Assembly (NCBI GenBank): GCA_948567375.1
Contig: OX419755.1
Location: 57,175,945-57,239,944 of the forward strand
Length of the DNA: 64,000 bases
Origin: Lunularia cruciata
Lineage: Eukaryota > Streptophyta > Marchantiopsida > Lunulariales > Lunulariaceae
Direction of reading: 5' to 3'
Below are positions 44,701 through 57,430 of the stretch, one piece after another (position 1 is the stretch's first letter; each line of letters begins with the position of its first letter). A program made the translations under genes and the position numbers. The notes beneath the pieces are model-generated. The model saw only the letters and a program-made list of their open reading frames with translations, searched no databases and had not been told where the DNA came from.

Positions 44701-47192
44701 TCTCCCTTAGTTTTATATCAAGAAAGGTGAATGTGTAGGATAAGAAGGATGGATGGGAAGGATGAGATGGGAAGAAAAAATCAAGAAATACAAGGATAAA
44801 ACATAAGAGGTAGAATGGAGCTAAGAACCATTTTAATGTATGAAAAGCTTAATATTACAATTTTTTAATTGTTATTTTAGATCAATATTATTTCTTCCTA
44901 AGTAATTCTCTACTTAATTATTTATATCAATAAAATAAAATACAAAAGATAAGTTTTTGGGAATTCTTTCTCAAGCTACAATAAAAGAAATATGAAACAT
45001 CTAAGATAAGTACTTACCTATCACTCTTTAATATATTTTCATTTGGATAGAAGTTTGATGAGAATCCAAATTTTCTCATATGATCAACGTGAATATACAT
45101 TTTAAACCAATAAAAAAAAAGAAATTTATAATCATAATAGATAGCTTATATTCCTTAGATATAGCATGGACAAGGTTAACATGCTAGAAATATATAAATT
45201 CATTTTCTTATTAACCTACTAATGTCTTGTTTCTTGTTTATTGATATTATATAAAGTAAATACAGATCATAATTAAATTAAATAATGTCAATTCAAAAAT
45301 GAGTTCATGATTAAACCAGAACAGGATTAAGATAAGAGCACGCATCTTGAATGTGATGAATTAGTCCCTCCCAGAAAAATCAAATTATCTTCAATATCTG
45401 AAATTTATAGTGATTAATATCGATTCTTACTTTATTGATATTAATAATAGAAATTGCACTATCAGTAAGTAATAGATTAATTTAACCTAGAAGTGATATC
45501 GGAAACTGGTCTCTCATATGGCATAATCTTCGGCATAAGTTTCTAATCATATTATTGGAATTTTAACATTGTCTCGGTCAAGGCCATGATCCTAACGTAA
45601 CAATGGGGCCTTAATATACTAGACGGACCTGAAGGATCCCATACTACAACACCCACTCAAAAAGATACAAACTAGTTTGAATTGGATATTGACGCAATAA
45701 GTAAGTTAATCGAATTGAACAAAAATATCCCATCCAACACCGAATTAAAAAGATGAATTGATGTACAGACTAGCTTGGCATGGATATTTAACGCAAGAAG
45801 TACACCAACCAATATAGACTGGGACACTAATTATAATCCAATTAATATTCACGAAGTTTGGAGTTACCTAGAATGCATTAACCAATTACCAAGAAAGTGG
45901 AACTAACTCTCGCAAACTTATTAGGTGATTGTATTCATATTTACGATTTCTATAATCTTTCATTATTTTACTTTCCGTTTCCACATACTTCGAAAGTTTC
46001 CGCGTAGAGAAATGCTTACTCTTCTCCGCAGACTCTGTGTTCATATGTGTAGTCACTCAACCAAATTTGTGAGGGTGACCCCATAACACTTACAGCTGAT
46101 TCCCCACCATCTAAATGTCCATGAAATGGTGCGCATATGCTCTGGCAAGCTTCCCAACGACCCTGAACAAAGGTTAACCACTCGTGATATACGAGTCCCT
46201 CGTTAATAATTTAACTCGTATGTTCAACGAGTGACTCGTATATTCCAGATCAGACTTTATCACTTCCTCCGCTGAAAGTACGTCAGGTTCGTGTCAACAT
46301 CTATTCATCCATAAGCAGCATAAATGACACGGTTAACAAGCTGAAATAATCTATTCCAGCTTCCCAAAAACCAGTAACAAACTGCCATAAAAAGAACCAC
46401 CGCTGAAAATTCCACAACTTACGGTAAGTTCGCCCTGGAGAGTCCTCTTGTATAGTCAACATTGCCAACCCTTGTCAGAGTCCCGCCAAACTCACCCTGT
46501 TTCGCCCTTTTGATATCCTCATATATGCTAAACCCATCCCGTTACAAGATGGTGCATGATTTAATGGAAGAAGCAGTCACATCCATCCATACACTGCACC
46601 TTGACTACTAAAAGTCAAACATGGCATTGTGTGAAAAAGTACATTGTACATTACCTATTCTCGTTTCAAATCCAGTAATGTTCATCGATATAAATCAGGT
46701 TCTCAACAACATGAAAACCAGGAAAGCTCACCTACTCGGTCCTCAATATACATAATCAGAACAAATGGTACAGAAATAACTTAGGCGTTCTCCCTGTCTA
46801 ACAAATCAACATGGTACAAATTTGTCTACTCCCAAAGCTTCTCAAGCAACAATAGCTGCAATGTTCGTACGAGCTCACAATGAACATGAGAGAACTTAAC
46901 AGACCTTGACAACCCAGCCGTGTGGTCTAAACCTACATTGATGGATGGGTAATGGCCGATTGTTTTACTAACTTCGCTAGCCCCACATGTCTGCATCCAC
47001 CGCTAAGGCCCGACGAAGACTTGCTGAAAACGACGAGAAATTGGACTGGGGTCACATCGATTCCCAGAGCCTAACACCTGGGAATTGAGATCAACTGGCC
47101 TCCATCTGTACAGCCATCTCGGCCAGTAACCTGCAGGCTTCCAATTATTCAAGTATGATGCAACTCGAGGAAGTTGATATGCAATCAGGTAC
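41761..47192. other. A+T-rich intergenic DNA, no gene recognised
   Basis: This 5.4-kb stretch is mostly very A+T-rich. It contains the 24-bp palindrome at 41951-41974, a short TTTA microsatellite near 44452-44472, and weak ORFs at 42002-42247 and 44046-44234 without motifs. From about 45600 the composition becomes more balanced towards the 3' end of LIP5, whose 3' untranslated region should lie just below 47193. Confidence 0.45.
41951..41974. repeat. 24-bp perfect palindrome with TA core
   Basis: ATGTTGTATATA is followed directly by its reverse complement TATATACAACAT. A palindromic TA run of this kind easily arises by slippage. Confidence 0.75.
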
Positions 47193-50100
47193 TCAGTGAT
47201 TGGCCTGCGATGAAGGAGCCGTTAGCAAATCCATACTCTTCCGGAGATACTCTATAGCAGTGGTCACATCGTCAAAGGCAAGGGCACTCACTGCAAACCT
47301 TGCTGCTTTGTGTGCGTCTGCTACTTTATCGGGTGTAGGTTGATAGCTACTGGCACTACCAGTACTATAGGATGGAACTGCGTAACCTGGCTGAGCTACA
47401 GGGGGAGCACTTGTTGTCCGTTGGTGTTGTGATGGTTCACTGTAACCCATATTGACATTCTGATTCGAGGGTGCAGGTGAATAAGCACTGTGACCTGGGG
47501 CCGCAGGTAGATATCCACTTTGAGTCGGAGGCGGAGACGGATAAGCTGTCTGATGCGGGGCTGCGGATCCGTAAGCTCCTGGTTGATATCCTGGTACGAC
47601 GGACGAAGGTGCAGTATACTGCGAATAGTTATTATCGCGATCTACTGGATAAACTGATGGGCTGTGATGGCTAACGTCGGCGGGGAAAGATGGATAATTT
47701 GAAGTGTTGGTGTTGTAATCATCATGAGAATTTGTGGGGTAAGTGAAGGGACTGCTGCTTGGTGGATCCCCGGGTCTGTCCTCTACATGAGAGCGCGCAC
47801 CCGACCAGTCATGTATAGGAGCAGGTGCTGGGGCACTAGTATCTTGTCCACCATAGTTTGTAGGATATGCAGAAGGATACCGAGGAGGAGAAGCATTTTG
47901 TGCTCCAGGATAGATCGGTTGAGAAGGAGCGGAAGGTAGATCGATGTCATCGGATGATCCATTTTGGGTGTGCTGAGGCGCATGTGAAAAAGGTACTGTA
48001 GATGGAGGCCTAGGCAATGACTCGAATGAAGAGGTTCGAGGCAATGAAGTAGATCTAGGTAAATGATGATGGTCAGCAGGCGGCAGGGGTGGAGGTGATA
48101 CAGGTTGAACTTGAGGAACGTCAGGGGCGACAGCCGCTGGATTAATATTGCTCTTTCTCGGAGATCCCTGCATGCAGAAACCAGACACAGCATACAAATA
48201 TTATGAGATAAATAACCAAGCCTGTAAATGAGTATGTTTGCCTCCAAACATGTGAATCTAGTATCCGAACTCTAAGACAGGTATAAGGTTTTAACTGAGT
48301 ACCTATCACGTACTATCAAAGGCAAATGACCTTGCGGATGTAGTCTGCAAAGTGTCCTTTTGTCCATTTTCTGAGACTTCAACGCATCTCAATCAAACAC
48401 CAACAAAGAGTATCTATCACTAATAATTGATGTGAATATACTACTAACCTCCCGTCAAATTGTGCTTTGCCCTTCCTACTTTTTGTTAACCTTTTCAGGA
48501 GCTATCACACCAGGTTGTCAGCCTGGGTGTTCTAAGGTTGACTTTCACTATCATAAAGATGACATAAAACTATATCCATTGGAATAAACTCGATCAGATC
48601 ATATCACGTAACTGCAAGGAGCAAGGCTCCTGTTCTCCATGGCGTACTACCTATGGAGGACCTGACGGTTTCTTGTCATCATATGAAATTCCGCAAGTTT
48701 AAACATGTAGAAAGAATGATCTAAAAGGCAATGGAGTTCAAGTAACTAACCTCAGTGTCCCATGTCATTGCCTCAATTTCTGAGAACTCCTCGTCACCAC
48801 CCGGCGGACCTGGAGTCGGTTTCCGCCCTTCACTTAGTGCCTTCCGAATATCAGCCGCTTTCCATACAGCATACTTCTGTTTTTGTTCAATCTGTGGCAA
48901 AGGTGCATGGGTCAAGCTCTCCTCAAGTTCCTTCCAGAACGTCGTTCTCGGCGCTGATGCTTTTCCCATCAGTTCTTATAAATAACACACTCTAATCGAG
49001 CCCACCAGAGAGACCTTTCTCGGCATGTTCGAAACAGGAATGTCTATGAACGACCCTAGTGGAGACTAACGCAAACGTGCAATTACATCGTCAAGAATGC
49101 AATAATACATATACATAATAATACATATAATACATATACATAATAATACATATAATACATGTTCACTACAACAAAACATCCACAAAAAATGCTGGCTATA
49201 ACGTGCCTACATGTGCAGATACTTTATATTTCCGGTCATAAGCACCATAAACTTGACCTCCAATCTGTGAAAGCGATGTTACACACATTAAGACAGCCCA
49301 CAAAACGTGAATTGCCGGGGGAGGACATGCTGGTGAGAGGTATCGAAATAAGAAGTCTTTGGGTGCCTGGGACCCAGCCACTATTTGAAAATAGTACACA
49401 CTTGGAAGAGGCAGGACTAGGAGTTACGTCGAATGAAGAGAGAATTTCATAAACTTCAACAGCCCCCTAAGGGATAATCAGGGATCCAAGGGATCATACC
49501 CCTAGCGAATCTAAGATGCAGAAGAACCCGAGCTCTTATATCAAAGTTTCAACGAAGGACTTGGCCATATACTTACGTCTGGAGGTATCTCGCCAAATTG
49601 ATGGAGGATCTCAAAGAAAATGCTAGCGGCATAGAAGGTTTTCGCGGTGTTCCTGAAGTACCCACATGTTCAGAAAGCAGAAGTATACAGACAGAAACTC
49701 AGCATGAACCACGCACGGCAAACCGCAGACATTGAGCCTACACTACTGGCAGAAGCGAAGAAGGAATCAGATTCATACAAGTCAGCTCGATTTGCCCTGT
49801 CTTGTTTGTCAGCTTTTGCAAATACACTTGAGGCAAACCCTTCCAAGTACATATTGTCATCAGGACTCAGTTTCACTACCTTCTTATCCTGCACAAAGAC
49901 ATGGACACCAAACTAGTGAATTCGATACTCTTGGACGAAGGCTTTGGTTACTAGCTTCTTTCGGGGAAGTATATCAGTCAAAAGTAGCATCACAATGAAA
50001 CTAATCGACAGTAATGTGCGGTAACGCTTCCAAACCTTGTGTTACAAGGGTTCTTCCAGATGTCCCCTATAATGTAGGCGAATGATAGCAGATGCCAATA

Positions 50101-51025
50101 CCTTTTCAAGTTGTGACATTAACGACACAAGCAACCCATTGACCGTCTTTCCACGTTCCTTCGCCGGAATCTTCAATCCCCTTTCCATGGCGTACAAGCG
50201 GCCTGTCAGAGAAAGTACAAATTAATTATGACCCGAGAATTGATATCTACCACTGCTTTAAGCTCCCATCGGCTTTGAGGCTTCTGTGATCCACCTAAAT
50301 TTGGCAGAGAAGCAAGAACTGCCTCTCATAATAAAAGGCTGGTAATGTTGATGCCATGTAAAAATGGTTTCCATACCAAATAATAGATGCATCGCGACAA
50401 CCGACGAAACCTGGTTCAAGTAAGCAAATAATCTACAAGGTCCAATATTCCGTGAAGTGCATTGGGAAGAGGAGGCTAGGATGCAGACCAAAATTGACAA
50501 CCAAATTACCAGTACCCCAAATTCCATATCACTGCTGATGCGACTAGATCCCTTGATTATAATCAACCGACATGCAAACTAAATCTGATCATTGGACCTC
50601 TCGTCTGGCAAACATTCAGTATCCCCTGCTTCATACAGGTCGAGGAAATCCATAGTTCACATGATGAAAGGAACGTTCGCAAACGTCCTCAGGTCACGAC
50701 GCACAGCTAGTCCAGCCCCGTAACGGCACCCATCCCTCCGGGACAAATTTTCCTCGAGGTCAATCAATCTTCATAACTTCCCGGATATCCTTGAGAAAAC
50801 TCACTGAATCTCTCGTACAGCGGACGGCTAGCTTTACACACACACACACTCTGAAACGAATCACCTGCCAGATTTCACTATCCTCTCACTAAAATTACGA
50901 AAACGGGGCATCAGTGAATGATCGATCTTACAGTAGTACGCCACCAAGGGCTCATGCTTTTGCAACTCATCCGCCCTTTGAAGGTATGGCAGAAGAATTT
51001 TCTTCGGATCTACGGTCTCGCCCAT
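47193..51025 (-). CDS. LIP5: LIP5/Vta1-type ESCRT cofactor, 6 exons
   Basis: Exons from splice signals are 51025-50932, 50202-50102, 49888-49779, 49652-49577, 48891-48751 and 48167-47193. They total 1497 nt (498 residues) and all phases join. Residues 1-174 are the N-terminal Vta1 domain with its two MIT-like helical bundles: KILLPYLQRADELQKHEPLV, YAMERGLKIPAKERGKTVN, then FYAASIFFEILHQFGEIPPD and EQKQKYAVWKAADIRKAL. Residues 175 to ~450 are a long Pro/Ser/Tyr-rich linker. The last ~45 residues are the C-terminal Vta1 domain (HKAARFAVSALAFDDVTTAIEYLRKSMDLL). Proteins of this family bind and activate the AAA ATPase SKD1/VPS4 during ESCRT-III disassembly at multivesicular endosomes; plant LIP5 acts in stress- and defence-related trafficking. 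The start at 51025 is the first ATG of the conserved N-terminus. The linker is made by one 975-nt exon. Confidence 0.95.
49101..49160. repeat. Short A+T tandem repeat inside LIP5 intron 4
   Basis: Motifs ATAATACATATA and ATACATAATA alternate, giving roughly two copies of a ~25-bp unit. It lies in the intron between exons 4 and 5 of LIP5, away from the splice sites. Confidence 0.6.
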
Positions 51026-51300
51026 GGCGTCTCACTCGTATACTCGAATCTCAAGGAAGCAAAACGTGAACAAATCGGTGATTAGAAGCGCTGAGGATAC
51101 AGAGCAGACGATACGAGCGGGACGAGAGCAGAGTACTTACAAGGAGAGAGACGACTCAAAACGAGAGAGCGGGTAGATGAGTGTATCACTGTCCTACCCT
51201 CCCCAAAGAGAGTAACGGATAGGTAGGCCGAATGATAAGGTCCCGCAAACTTTCGTGGCACTCGTCCTGCAGTTCGGGAGCATTGCGGTTGAAGAAATCC
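51026..51300 (-). promoter_or_regulatory. LIP5 5' untranslated region and proximal promoter (approximate)
   Basis: The stretch directly upstream of the LIP5 start codon is purine/pyrimidine-biased and richer in G+C than the DNA beyond 51350. It has no clear TATA box, so only the approximate extent is given. A short CA-type run at about 50835-50850 lies in the first intron. Confidence 0.35.
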
Positions 51301-52362
51301 CTCACTAGGACATTAATGCCTTTTGGCCGTATTTCAAGCACCACGAGTTTGGAGAGACGTTCAGCTCAAGCTGAAGAATAAAATCCAGGACTCTAAGATT
51401 TAACTTGACTTTTGACGGTTCGACGAAAGCAAAAACCCATTTAAGTTTAAAATTCCAGATTTAAGAATGTGAATGAAGAGGAGGAATGTGGGTTTAGAGG
51501 GCTTCAATGAAGATTTTATGGCTCTTTGTAACGATTTTAGAAACTTCCAATTTTTATAGAAGTTATATGGATATTTGATAAGTTTCATAGAGGTGGATAG
51601 GGACCTTTTAAGTCAATTTGTATTACAGTGACCATGGTCATCCAAAAATGATGGATCATATTTTGAAATGACCAAAAGCTTGTTAAAGGGATAATATTAT
51701 AGTTATAGATATTAATTAATGTTAGTTAAATTCTAAATTTAACAATTCACATAAATTTTGTTTTCGAACTTTATGGTCATAATTTTCACGAACTGTAATC
51801 TTGTAAATATATAATGCTCAAGTTTCACAATCCCATTCAATGTAGAAGTCTTTTCTTGGCACTTTCCCATATTTCTAGAATGTACTACATAGCTTTGTTT
51901 ATATGAATATACTGCATAACTTTGTGTTTATGAATGATAGAGACAGAAATAGCATCCTCGTACTAAATGGGTTATGAAAATTGTATCAAGGATGAAAATG
52001 ATGTTTATGATAGGAAGAAGGTGTTAAGAGTGGTATGTGGTTTTTAATGAAATTCATGCTGGATATTAGAGGTCATTTGTTACAATAGTGGGGTTTGATA
52101 AATGAACAGAACAATAATTATAAGATTCACGGTATAAACAGCAAAGAACTGGTAATTAATTTAAAAATATGGGTCATATTACATTTACATAATAATAGAT
52201 TAAAAAATATCTGGGTTTATTATATGTTTGTGGACTGGATTAAAGATCATTATGTTTTCTTATAAATTAGACGAGGAAATAATTATCAATTTAGATTCAG
52301 TTAATAGGAATTTCTGGTACATTTGGTCAAAATTAAATGGTGTACGTGTGTATATGAGGATT

Positions 52363-52439
52363 AATGGCAAGGATTGTTTTGTTATTAAGTGGATGATAAA
52401 TAAACTCATCCATTTAATAACAAAACAATCCTTGCCATT
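52363..52439. repeat. Long hairpin, 34-bp arms and 9-base loop
   Basis: The left arm (52363-52396, starting AATGGCAAGGATTGTTTTGT) pairs with the right arm (52406-52439) with one difference (G against T on the RNA level, a wobble pair). A transcript would fold into a nearly perfect 34-bp stem. It could be a young foldback repeat or a small-RNA precursor. No transcript evidence is available. Confidence 0.85.
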
Positions 52440-53692
52440 TGAAACATACTTGGAGAAGAATTAAAGTTGCAAATTCAAATTCAAATTCATTTATTAGATA
52501 TGTATGTCGATAAAAAGGAAAGCTTGTATGTGAGATATATCGATGGATTGCATTTTGGTTTAAAATGGAAATCTACATAGGATCAAACATATTCTAATAA
52601 ACTCTTTGTGGAATAATGAAACATCTCTTGGTAGCTCAGGATCATATTCCATCAGTTGAGCATCATATTCCATCAATTATCAACGTATGATAAAACGAGG
52701 TATCATTGATTTATTGTGTGAAAGGTAAATTCATAGTTTTGATTTTAATTTTCTTTATAGTTTTACTATTTGGTTATTCATCTTTTCCCTCTTTTTATAT
52801 TCTATTTTTCTGTTACGTATTCATTACAAGTAGACCTAATATATGTTTATTTGTTAACTAGAAACAACAGATATTGAAAACCTTATCATTATTCATCTAT
52901 GTGGACAAAAATGACATGTATAAGAGGCTGTAAATCCACATACATGCAAAAGTGGAACCCACAGACATCCAAAAAGTTAATGGTATGCTCGGTGTACCGT
53001 ATCCACCATTCATATGATGTATAACAAGTCCTAATTTGTGACACTTTAGTATGAGTTGAATCATGGAAGATGTTGAGGTCCTTTTAACCTATTTATATTT
53101 CATTGAAGTCTCTATAGAGCAAATGAATCTAAGCTTCTAGCATTTCATTTAAGCTTGTAAAACCATATTACCAACCACAATTCAATCTCTTTCTTATAAA
53201 AATAAAAAGAAAATATTATATAACATCTTAAAAGTTAGATAGAATTGATCCACAAGTAGGATCATCAGCTTATTAAAGACAGCTCAATATATATAGAATT
53301 AAAAATATTACTCTTTATATACTTGTTCAACAAAATTATAAATAGTTTGATGCATTACTTAGATAGATTAGTTATTATGTATGTTTTAAAGTAGAGAGAG
53401 ACATACCATACAGTCAAGGATATGACTATGGAAGATAGAGCGTTCAATATTAAAGAAATTATTTATATTTTTTATTATATTACTTGGATAGTAGGGGATA
53501 AAAGAGAAACTAGATTTAAACAATACATAATTTTGTAGTCCTCGATGCATAACCTGGTATGTTCTTTTATAATAATTCCTTGGTTTTGTTAATAAATTTT
53601 GTTTCTACTCCTTATGAGTTTGTATTTTGCTTAGATTTGCTTGTCTTAGTACACAGGTTTGTTAATTATTGCTCATGTTCCAGGTTCTATTT

Positions 53693-53750
53693 TTCTAAAA
53701 AGATTAATCAGAATTTTCTTATAAGAAAATTCTGATTAATCTTTTTAGAA
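53693..53750. repeat. Perfect 58-bp palindrome without spacer
   Basis: The 29 bases 53693-53721 (TTCTAAAAAGATTAATCAGA at the start) are followed immediately by their exact reverse complement 53722-53750. No mismatch and no loop are present. Such perfect cruciform sequences are unstable and usually recent. Confidence 0.92.
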
Positions 53751-55140
53751 TTTACTTTTGATATTATTCTTCTAAAATATCTCCGTCAATTAAGTGCCCA
53801 CTGTGAAGTGAAGGTAAGCGGTCTCTTCGAGTTATATATGTGAAGATTATTCATTTATTAATTATAAATAAGATTTGAATAACAGAAAACGTCAGAATAC
53901 CAAAATTGTAATGATTTCTTAACTATTTATGTTAAATTGGTTACGATTTTCTCTAGTTTAGGTTTATGGACTTTCTATAAGAGAAAATATTAAATGCCAT
54001 TTATAAATTTATATATTTACTAATATATTTATTAGTGAAATGAACTTTGTAGTGTTAGATTGATATTAGAAGAGCTTATTTATCATTGCAAGGCTGTTAG
54101 AACAACTGCATATGATCTTGTAAAGTTGTGTATACCTCCATTAATAGATGTTTGATGAGATATCTCAAATTATTGTGCAAAAGGCAGGATTGTTATTCTT
54201 CTTAAATGATGCCATTCGAATTTGGATATTTTCATTTATAATATATTGGTTATAAAGAAATCTATACGGTTTTATGTGGCCATATCAAAGGTTTGTAGCT
54301 TTGTGGTGCCCAATCAACACTAACTCGATTACTTTGGAACTGAACCAGATCTGAATATGCCTCATTAACAATAAATTTTCCCTAATTGAGTCGTTATGAC
54401 CAATAAACTATAGTACAATATGAGATTCTTAAGCAGAACAAACATTAAAAAAGAGGTTACAAAACACTAAGATATATAAGAATTGATTATTATATTTTTA
54501 TGATATTAAGACATTTATTGGAAGTGATTTTTGTTAAAGCAAGACTTTTTGAGAAAGACTCCTTAGATCAAGTAGTCTAGAACTTCTTTGGGAGGATATT
54601 TCGATAGAAAAAGAATCTAAGGATTTACTCTTGAGAAGAGATAGACCATTCTTTCATCCAACATTAAATAAAGAAATGAAGTTTTGCTAAGTTTCTCTAG
54701 AAGAAAACAAAGAAGGCGACCGCATGTGATAACACGAAGAAAGGATGGGAAGATGATTCTTAAATTAGTATCTCTTGAAGATCATTCTCAAATTAGTATC
54801 CCATTCTTTCCTTACATGGTTCGTTTCTACGATCTATCTTAATATCTTGAGTTGAAGGCAGGCTATGATTAAAAAGGCCTTTCGTATTAGATATATTCTC
54901 ATAGATTTTAAATATATCTTCAGCTAATTAATCTCATCTCTCCATGTTCATTAGTGAGATGTACGCGCATGGATATTTATAAAAGGTATTCTACTTATGA
55001 AATGTGTCTCTATTTTTTAAATTTAAGAATTAGCTCTTGTTATTTTTCCCCTTCACCATTTGAAATATGATATTATTTACATTGATGGTGTTACGTTTTT
55101 TTTTTTTTTTTGGTATCATTGTAATTAGAATTAAATCACA

Positions 55141-55176
55141 ACATCATCATTCATATAAAAATATGAATGACGATGT
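55141..55176. repeat. Hairpin, 16-bp arms and AAAA loop
   Basis: ACATCATCATTCATAT pairs with ATATGAATGACGATGT across a four-base AAAA loop with one mismatch. It lies 30 bp after a 16-base T run. Confidence 0.7.
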
Positions 55177-55463
55177 TTCAATAAGATCTACACATCACAC
55201 TTTTAGCCAGCAATTAATAAGCAACTCTACTATCTAATTATCAAGACCATGTATATATATAAAATTTGGACCAATACTCCGAAATTGTAGCTTCAACAAG
55301 ACTAGTTAAAGATGAAATACACTCAACAAGACTAAAGACTAGCTATAACTAGAGACTCTTTAGAAATACGCATCGAAGATAAATTTAGTTAAAACTATTA
55401 AAAATTCAGTTGCTTTCAAACACATATATTCATAAAAATCAAATAAATAAGGTTCAGTAGGAT

Positions 55464-56024
55464 ATGGACTATACAATAGTAATATCATTACATATTGTGT
55501 GTAGATGGTATGACTCACATAGTTCTGGCATACTAGATATAAACAGAAGAATTTCTCATTTTCTCATTTCTCTACTATTAAGGCTATTGAATCTTATTTT
55601 ACCTCTTAGTTTTTATCCTTGTGAGGCTTTTTCTTTTAATTTACCAGAGGGCAATGACGGTGCAACTTATAAAAGAGCAATTACACTAGATAAAGCTCCT
55701 TCCAATACTCCAAGGATGTGTAAACCCTATGATTTACGTAACTCTAACATACATAAATATAAAAAGAATTTTTATTTTATCTTTTCTATTGAGACGTCAC
55801 TTTACCTCTTAGGTTTACATCCTTGTGCCGCATGGTGCAGTCTTCCCAGGTTTTATGAGATGGTTCATGGTCTTATATGGCTTGAGAGTGTCTTACTATC
55901 CTTCTTGTTAGCCTATACGTATCACTTTGTCCTTGATTCCACCCGCCAATTGAAATATATGCTACAACCTAATTATAGCGGGGTTGTCTCCGTACTCAAA
56001 TCAACCTTCAAGTTCTTCAAATGA
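55464..56024 (+). CDS. Unidentified 186-codon ORF, doubtful
   Basis: This is the longest open frame in a 6-kb A+T-rich intergenic stretch. It is Leu/Ser/Tyr-rich with one hydrophobic stretch (LLRLLNLILPLSFYP, ~38-52). I recognise no family. Two parts of it resemble each other (around 55600-55625 and 55800-55830, both reading TTTACCTCTTAG...CATCCTTGTG-like), which suggests repeat DNA rather than a gene. The base composition of 55600-56020 is less A+T-rich than the flanks. It could equally be an inserted fragment. No function is proposed. Confidence 0.2.
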   Translation: MDYTIVISLHIVCRWYDSHSSGILDINRRISHFLISLLLRLLNLILPLSFYPCEAFSFNLPEGNDGATYKRAITLDKAPSNTPRMCKPYDLRNSNIHKYKKNFYFIFSIETSLYLLGLHPCAAWCSLPRFYEMVHGLIWLESVLLSFLLAYTYHFVLDSTRQLKYMLQPNYSGVVSVLKSTFKFFK

Positions 56025-57430
56025 TTTTGAGTAAAACCATCATTATTGCATTGAATCGAAGTATAAATTTTAACTATAATTTACATTATTTTTACAAACT
56101 TTGAGAAAATTTATATTTCTATAATCAAAGATCTTGATTATTGGTCAAAATTTTGATTATGTTCATAAATAAGAAAATAAATTACAAAAATTTATAATAA
56201 TTATATTATAAAAGATGGAGTTGATAGAATTCAAGTCCAAGTGAACAAATTTATTTTATATACTTTTAGTGATTTTTTTTCAGAAATGGAGCTAATAAAG
56301 CTCAAAATAACCACAGTTTGTATTCTTCAAAAGTTCTTTTGAACACTTGTACCTCTTTCCATGCTCCCTCTAAAATTTGATATAAAAGTGGAGGTAAATT
56401 TATGATATCTATAGATATGAACATATAGATGGACTATGCAAGGATCTAGTCTTCATGTAATGTATTGCAAAAGATTATTATTAGTAAGGTAAAATCCTAT
56501 TTAATATTATATACCTATTTTAGCCTTATTTCTTTCTTACAAATATTTCTTTTAATATTCAGAAGAAGATAATATTTCATGGTTATTTTTAATGACTATA
56601 CATAACTCCCTTGACTATTAGATCCTTGGAGGAAGTGTGATGAATCAAGAATGTAAAATACATAAAACTGGAATAAATTTAATAGTATTTCATCACCAAC
56701 AATCAGTTATATATATCACTCTCAAGATGTATTGAATCCTCTAGAGATAGAGAACTAGAGTAGTATCAAGTGAGTACTTATCTATAGATAGAGGGAGGGA
56801 TAGATATATAAATATAAATGTAAATATGAAAAGCTATCTGTAATTTTAATAAAAATTGAAAATATTGTATCATAATTATTTATAAAAGATGAATCCTTAT
56901 AAAATTAAATAGTATATAATACTATGTGAGATGTGGACCAAACACTGTTTTGAAGTTGTTATGAAATAAAGTCCGTTTGATGAGAAATAAATACCACATA
57001 CATATACTAGAGGAGTTTCAGAGAAAATTTACATTTAAAATTTACTTCATCTTTGTCACCAAACAAATTTGTATTCTTCACTCCCAAAACAAATCCTATC
57101 AAACGCAAAGTATCCATACACTGGACCCACAAACCAATTACAGCAGCTAAAAATAAAAATAAAAATTACAGCAGCTTTGATTAATTAATCTTTATTGCTA
57201 ACTGAAACAAGGTAGACGAACCGCGAGAGAAACTATGCAAGAGCAAGAGCGTTTTCCGCCATGGTCGGATGGACGGAAAGTAGGACAGTATAGCCAGGCC
57301 ACGAATCCACCTTATCCAGTATGTTAGTCGGGGGGATGCTGTTCAGTAGCCCAGATGAAAGTGAAGACATTCGAACGACGAAATCTTACCGAGCTCTTGA
57401 GACAATTTCCAGTGCCAGAAGCGTGTAGAG

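Larger units (their letters stand above)
51301..57430. other. A+T-rich intergenic DNA with strong palindromes
   Basis: There is no supported gene over about 6 kb. Three hairpin-forming sequences stand out (52363-52439, 53693-53750, 55141-55176), together with a 16-base T run at 55096-55111. A 186-codon ORF at 55464-56024 is listed separately. The last ~200 bp before 57431 should contain the S13 promoter and leader. Confidence 0.45.
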
